NCBI GenBank assembly: GCA_027310845.1
Contig: DAIDAB010000094.1
Span: 1-7,850 of the forward strand
Direction of reading: 5' to 3'
Source of the DNA: a bacterium
Lineage (GTDB): Archaea; Thermoproteota; Nitrososphaeria; Nitrososphaerales; CADDZS01
DNA: 7,850 nt
Below, in pieces: positions 5,735 through 7,850 of this stretch. Made by a program: the position numbers and the translations under genes. The number at the start of each line of letters is the position of its first letter. Within the stretch, counting starts at the first letter, position 1. Under the pieces are notes generated by a model, which was given only the letters and a program-made list of their open reading frames with translations, made no database searches and was not told the origin of the DNA.

Positions 5735-5991
5735 TGGTCGAAGCTTTCCGATGGAACACACCCTCTGGTACATTTACTGGCACGTTCGAAAGTGAAAGAG
5801 ACATCAGCTCACTAAGGTCAGGCTTTGGAGTGTCTTTGTCTCTTGAGATACTCGTTGATGAGTTCCGAGATGTTTTCCTTGACTTCTTTTTCTGTCCTTC
5901 CCTGGGTGGCAATATCCAAAATTGGGCATGATGCGACAAACCATTTGCCTTCCTTTGTTATAAGAATCGGCAATGGAATCTGAAGTGTCAT
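5712..5991 (-). pseudogene. hicB: hicB-like antitoxin, single-base frameshift
   Basis: Two overlapping minus-strand frames join into one HicB-family antitoxin. Frame one starts at the ATG at 5991 (MTLQIPLPILITKEGKWFVA, then SCPILDIATQGRTEKEVKEN) and stops at a TGA at 5818-5820. Frame two carries DKDTPKPDLSELMSLSLSNV, then PVNVPEGVFHRKASTIAAAQ, ending at 5712. Removing one T from the TT at 5843-5844 restores a continuous 92-residue protein whose centre reads ISELINEYLRDKDTPKP. The first half is the partial RNase-H-like HicB fold, with the motif KEGKWFVASCPxLDIATQG. As the sequence stands the gene is broken. This could be real decay, a programmed frameshift or a sequencing error; decay is favoured by the damaged hicA next to it. 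Its ATG overlaps the stop of an upstream broken reading frame (ATGA). Confidence 0.7.
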
Positions 5992-6204
5992 AACGACACT
6001 TTGTGGTGATTATTGTTCATAAGAATTCCAGCTGCTTTACCATCAAGAATTGCGCCCTTTGCCTCACTAACTTGGAGCCGGATCCATGCTTGACCTCTGG
6101 CAAATTCTCGAGAAGCTTGTCAACGCGCGAGGTTTTCTTGGCGTTTAGCTTGGTCGGGCACTGCCTTTGATGAACCTCCTGATCTCTTCGGAAGGAGCCA
6201 ATCT
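5988..6204 (-). pseudogene. Frame-scrambled remnant upstream of hicB
   Basis: Protein-like stretches occur in three frames of the minus strand. From 6204 down they read RLAPSEEIRRFIKGS, then VPDQAKRQENLAR, then RVDKLLENLPEVK, then QAWIRLQVSEAKGAILDGKA followed by AGILMNNNHHKVSL. The last stretch runs without a stop from 6119 to a TGA at 5988-5990 that overlaps the hicB ATG (ATGA), the usual signature of coupled genes. Joined, they would make a protein of roughly 75 residues. I do not recognise the family. At least two frameshifts are needed, so it is a decayed gene if it is one at all. It could be a third component of the hic operon or the end of an unrelated gene. Confidence 0.35.
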
Positions 6205-6235
6205 GTTGTTTGTCTATGCGTCAAGTCAGAATTGG

Positions 6236-6243
6236 TTAAATAC
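6236..6243 (+). promoter_or_regulatory. TATA-like box for relBE operon
   Basis: TTAAATAC lies about 33 bases before the TTG start at 6273. This fits an archaeal promoter with a leader of only a few bases. The preceding GG may form part of a BRE-like element. Confidence 0.5.
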
Positions 6244-6272
6244 ACTTACTACGCGAGATTACATGTATTACA

Positions 6273-6494
6273 TTGAGTCAGAAAGTTACCTCAGTCAGAC
6301 TATCCTTGGCAACTGCAAAGCGGCTTGATCGCTTGGCAAAGGAGATCGATCGCACCAAATCTCAATTGATAAACAAGGCCTTGGAAGAATATCTCGAAGA
6401 ATACGAGGATTATCTCATTTCAATTGGAAGATTGAATGACAAGAATGACAAGATAATATCGGAAAAGGAAATGCGAAACAAGCTTGGTCTATAA
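6273..6494 (+). CDS. RHH antitoxin of RelE module
   Basis: This 73-residue protein has a clear ribbon-helix-helix N-terminus: beta strand KVTSVRLS (residues 4-11), helix 1 LATAKRLDRLAKEI, turn DRTKSQ, and helix 2 LINKALEEYLEEYEDYLISI. The charged tail NDKNDKIISEKEMRNKLGL would bind the toxin. It is probably a CopG/RelB-like antitoxin that represses its own operon and neutralises the RelE-type toxin encoded next. The start is a TTG, because the nearby ATG at 6263 is in another frame; the TATA-like box at 6236-6243 agrees. It overlaps the toxin gene by 11 bases. Confidence 0.85.
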   Translation: MSQKVTSVRLSLATAKRLDRLAKEIDRTKSQLINKALEEYLEEYEDYLISIGRLNDKNDKIISEKEMRNKLGL

Positions 6495-6738
6495 GATCGA
6501 GTTCAAATCGTCAGTTTCGCATGATTTGAGGCAGCTCAACGCGGAAACTTCAAGCAGGATTCTTTCACAGATTCATGAAATGCTCTCAAATGATCCTGGC
6601 GCCGGGGAAAAATTGCATGGCGAGTTCGCCGGACTGTATAAATTGAGAGTAGGTGAATTTAGAGTGATTTACGCAAGACTCGCAAAGGATAGAGTCCTCA
6701 TTCTGAGAATACGACATCGAAGCAAAGCCTACGAATAG
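6484..6738 (+). CDS. relE: RelE/ParE-family toxin
   Basis: This 84-residue protein is a typical small RelE-fold toxin. It starts VYKIEFKSSVSHDLRQLNAE, the family's opening strand and helix 1, continues with helix 2 (SSRILSQIHEMLSNDP), and has the diagnostic core LYKLRVGEFRVIYARL (residues 51-66) and C-terminal ILRIRHRSKAYE. Basic and aromatic residues expected in a ribosome-dependent mRNA endonuclease are present: Lys53, Arg55, Arg60, Arg77, His78, Arg79 and Tyr83. RelE cleaves mRNA in the ribosomal A site, whereas the related ParE poisons gyrase; the residue set favours RelE. The TTG start overlaps the antitoxin's last codons, which suggests coupling. It looks intact, so with its antitoxin it forms the second apparently functional TA module here. 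Confidence 0.87.
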   Translation: MVYKIEFKSSVSHDLRQLNAETSSRILSQIHEMLSNDPGAGEKLHGEFAGLYKLRVGEFRVIYARLAKDRVLILRIRHRSKAYE

Positions 6739-6841
6739 GAAAGAATTTGCCAGGAAGCTCTCTTTCTTCGCTTTGACTAGAGTTTCCCTTAGGTCTTTAG
6801 CGTCCTGAAAGATGCTTTTGGGCCAATTGACCTTCTCTAAA

Positions 6842-6989
6842 GGTACGAGCCGCTCTGGGCGTTCTCCCTCTCGTTATACAATACAGCAATTGGCTTTATC
6901 GCATCGCTTCGAATGACGAATTTGCCCTCGCCCACCCACTTTATTTTCTATGCCAATTCCTTGGAAAGCCTTACTGGTACTGTAGCCAT
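6842..6989 (-). pseudogene. RHH antitoxin pseudogene (copy 2)
   Basis: From the ATG at 6989 the minus strand reads MATVPVRLSKELA, then a TAG, then continues in the same frame as KIKWVGEGKFVIRSDAIKPI and AVLYNEREN. Ignoring the stop, this is a good RHH antitoxin: strand VPVRL, helix 1 SKELA.KIKWV, the EGKF turn, and helix 2 SDAIKPIAVLYNE. After about codon 43 (position 6861) the family pattern is lost. A further stretch with protein-like content (WPKSIFQDAKDLRETLVKAK) follows on this strand between about 6750 and 6840, possibly the old C-terminus in another frame. Its promoter and operator are intact and shared with copy 1. No PIN toxin gene follows it. Confidence 0.65.
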
Positions 6990-6993
6990 GGTC

Positions 6994-7011
6994 GTAAACA
7001 TCTACGTTTAC
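6994..7011 (-). promoter_or_regulatory. Inverted-repeat operator before RHH start (copy 2)
   Basis: This is the same 18-base element as at 4335-4352: GTAAAC, a 6-base centre, then GTTTAC. It covers the expected transcription start, about 25 bases from the TATA-like box at 7031-7038, so a bound RHH protein would block initiation. Confidence 0.45.
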
Positions 7012-7030
7012 TTGACTACAAATGCTTTCG

Positions 7031-7038
7031 AATTATAT
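7031..7038 (-). promoter_or_regulatory. TATA-like box for RHH copy 2
   Basis: On the minus strand CATATAATTCG lies about 45 bases before the ATG at 6989. In copy 1 the equivalent box reads GCATAATTCG, one or two substitutions weaker. Confidence 0.45.
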
Positions 7039-7139
7039 GGCACTCGTTGAAGCTGGGACGTCCGAAAAGGACTTTACTACGCTCAGACTTTTAGAAACAA
7101 CCAGCATGCATTGCTTTCTATTGAGTTCGGTTTGATTCT

Positions 7140-7352
7140 TTATTCCTTGAACTCTGAATGATCTCTCTTTTCAATAAGATGGGCATAGCCTTTGAGGTGG
7201 CGAAAGTGATCATCGAGGAGTATCGCCTCTGATTCGTTCAAAACGCCTAATTCATGCCGGTAGTTAGCAGCTCTTACTGCAATTAGTTTCTCATCTTCCT
7301 CTGCCAATTGTGTAACTCCTAAACTAGATCGAGTTCCGATGTACAGAGTCAA
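7140..7352 (-). pseudogene. PIN-domain C-terminal fragment
   Basis: This 70-codon frame reads like the C-terminal part of a PIN toxin. LAEEDEKLIAVRAANYRHEL then GVLNESEAIL matches the helix carrying the third acidic position (Glu40 or Glu42 in place of the usual Asp). DDHFRHLKGYAHLIEK matches the late TxDxHF motif and last strand. The first half with the initial catalytic Asp is absent, and about a dozen residues that normally separate the two motifs are missing (EAIL runs straight into LDDHF). It starts with a TTG overlapping the TGA of a micro-ORF, as the intact PIN toxin does at 4877. It is probably an inactive deletion derivative. Confidence 0.55.
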
Positions 7353-7423
7353 TTTAGAGCCTTTCGAGCTTGTTTAGCGGTTTTGTCTAACTGTTTACGC
7401 ACTGAAATTTTGGTTTCTTCCAT
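7349..7423 (-). CDS. 24-residue micro-ORF, possible antitoxin remnant
   Basis: An ATG-started frame encodes MEETKISVRKQLDKTAKQAR then KALN, with a TGA that overlaps the following TTG by four bases (TTGA). TKISVRKQLDKTAKQA resembles the first strand and helix of an RHH antitoxin. The gene junction is identical in form to the intact antitoxin-PIN pair at 4874-4877. This suggests a shrunken antitoxin-toxin pair in which both genes have lost internal parts. Twenty-four codons are too few for certainty, and it may be a chance ORF. Confidence 0.35.
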   Translation of the reverse strand: MEETKISVRKQLDKTAKQARKALN

Positions 7424-7456
7424 AGAATAATTGTACTAATTCAGAGAGCGTCGTGG

Positions 7457-7464
7457 CTTAAATC
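7457..7464 (+). promoter_or_regulatory. TATA-like box for tatA
   Basis: CTTAAATC lies about 35 bases before the tatA ATG at 7496, giving a predicted leader of about ten bases. Confidence 0.45.
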
Positions 7465-7495
7465 ATCGCGCGTGAGTAAATCACATTGAGAAACT

Positions 7496-7660
7496 ATGGC
7501 ATTGGATGATCCAGTTGTCATAACCTTGATCATAATGGCGGCGGTCCTCCTCTTCGGAGGAGCAAAGATCCCAGAGTTTGCTCGCTCACTTGGGAGGGCA
7601 AGACGCGAATTTACTCGCGCAGTCAATGGCTTGCCTGAAGAGAAATACAGCTCAAACTAG
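7496..7660 (+). CDS. tatA: Twin-arginine translocase subunit TatA
   Basis: This 54-residue membrane protein forms the pore-forming part of the twin-arginine translocation system, which exports folded and often cofactor-bearing proteins. It shows the full TatA/E plan: a short N-terminus, a single membrane helix VVITLIIMAAVLLF (residues 7-20), the conserved Phe20-Gly21 hinge followed by GAKIPEF, and an amphipathic basic helix ARSLGRARREFTRAVNGL (29-46). The tail is only eight residues long (PEEKYSSN), so it is shorter than most bacterial TatA proteins. The ATG is certain because an in-frame TGA lies three codons upstream (7487-7489). No tatC is in the window. It follows the TA cluster and diverges from the micro-ORF/PIN remnant. 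It is easily missed because of its size. Confidence 0.9.
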   Translation: MALDDPVVITLIIMAAVLLFGGAKIPEFARSLGRARREFTRAVNGLPEEKYSSN

Positions 7661-7850
7661 TCCTGATAGTACTTGTTTGCAAGTTGTGGTTGGAAGGAGT
7701 GCACAGTAAAGCTGCCTCTGGTGCTTTGCCCTGAGGTTCAAAGTGTACTCCGCCTTTATGCATTGCTCGACATTAATTTGGATCAAGCTCAATTTTGTCA
7801 ACACTTTTTTTTGAAAAGCTCATGAATTAAGATGTGAACAGGACGTCATC
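7661..7850. other. Intergenic tail, no gene seen
   Basis: I can support no reading frame here on either strand. A T8 run at 7805-7812, flanked by C and GAAAAG, could end transcription from tatA, but it is almost 150 bases downstream. A minus-strand ATG at 7821-7823 opens only 16 codons. Confidence 0.4.

Larger units (their letters stand above)
6951..7051 (-). repeat. Direct repeat copy 2: RHH promoter and N-terminus
   Basis: This is the partner of 4286-4393, in the same orientation, about 2.66 kb away. It covers the TATA-like box, the inverted-repeat operator, the start codon and roughly the first dozen codons. The 33 bases around the start codon are identical to copy 1. The sequence between the copies holds vapBC, the hic remnants and relBE. 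Confidence 0.8.

Noticed and set aside
5734..5931. 65-codon plus-strand frame
   Set aside because: Antisense to the reconstructed hicB; has no family character.
4260..7050. Insertion sequence bounded by the direct repeats
   Set aside because: The repeats are promoter and gene-start sequence, not inverted terminal repeats, and no transposase or integrase lies between them.
7441..7626. 61-codon minus-strand frame
   Set aside because: Exact shadow of tatA, which has all expected TatA features.

Overview
The window looks archaeal, most likely from a Thaumarchaeota/Nitrososphaeria lineage or a relative. Several things point that way. AT-rich TATA-like boxes lie about 25-40 bases before start codons, and leaders are very short or absent. 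TTG is used repeatedly as a start codon. There is an HTH_10 (bacterio-opsin-activator type) regulator, a Sulfolobus-type zinc/[3Fe-4S][4Fe-4S] ferredoxin and a very short TatA. The assignment rests on reading family features, not on a database search.

The left half (about 130-4020) is an ordinary, tightly packed set of intact genes: a CoxG-like SRPBCC protein (+), a hemerythrin-like protein (-), a zinc-type ferredoxin (-), an unrecognised helical protein transcribed divergently from the ferredoxin (+), an HTH_10 regulator (-), and a 10-TM EamA/DMT-type transporter (+) divergent from the regulator. The hemerythrin and ferredoxin suggest oxygen or redox chemistry, but no complete pathway is present.

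The right half (about 4260-7430) is different. It is a graveyard and garden of type II toxin-antitoxin (TA) modules. Two look intact: an RHH antitoxin plus PIN toxin (5119-4464, minus) and an RHH antitoxin plus RelE toxin (6273-6738, plus). Between and around them lie decayed modules that simple ORF calling misses: a hicB broken by a single-base frameshift, followed by a hicA remnant cut by a stop codon; a frame-scrambled gene that ends in an ATGA overlap with hicB; an RHH antitoxin pseudogene with an internal stop; a second, truncated copy of the same promoter and N-terminus 2.66 kb away; and a PIN C-terminal fragment preceded by a 24-codon micro-ORF. The two copies of the RHH promoter/N-terminus form direct repeats that bracket vapBC, hicBA and relBE.

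Just past the TA cluster is a compact tatA gene of 54 codons (7496-7660), which supplies a Tat translocase pore subunit. The last 190 bases hold no gene that I can support. I see no CRISPR array, rRNA, tRNA, transposase or phage gene.
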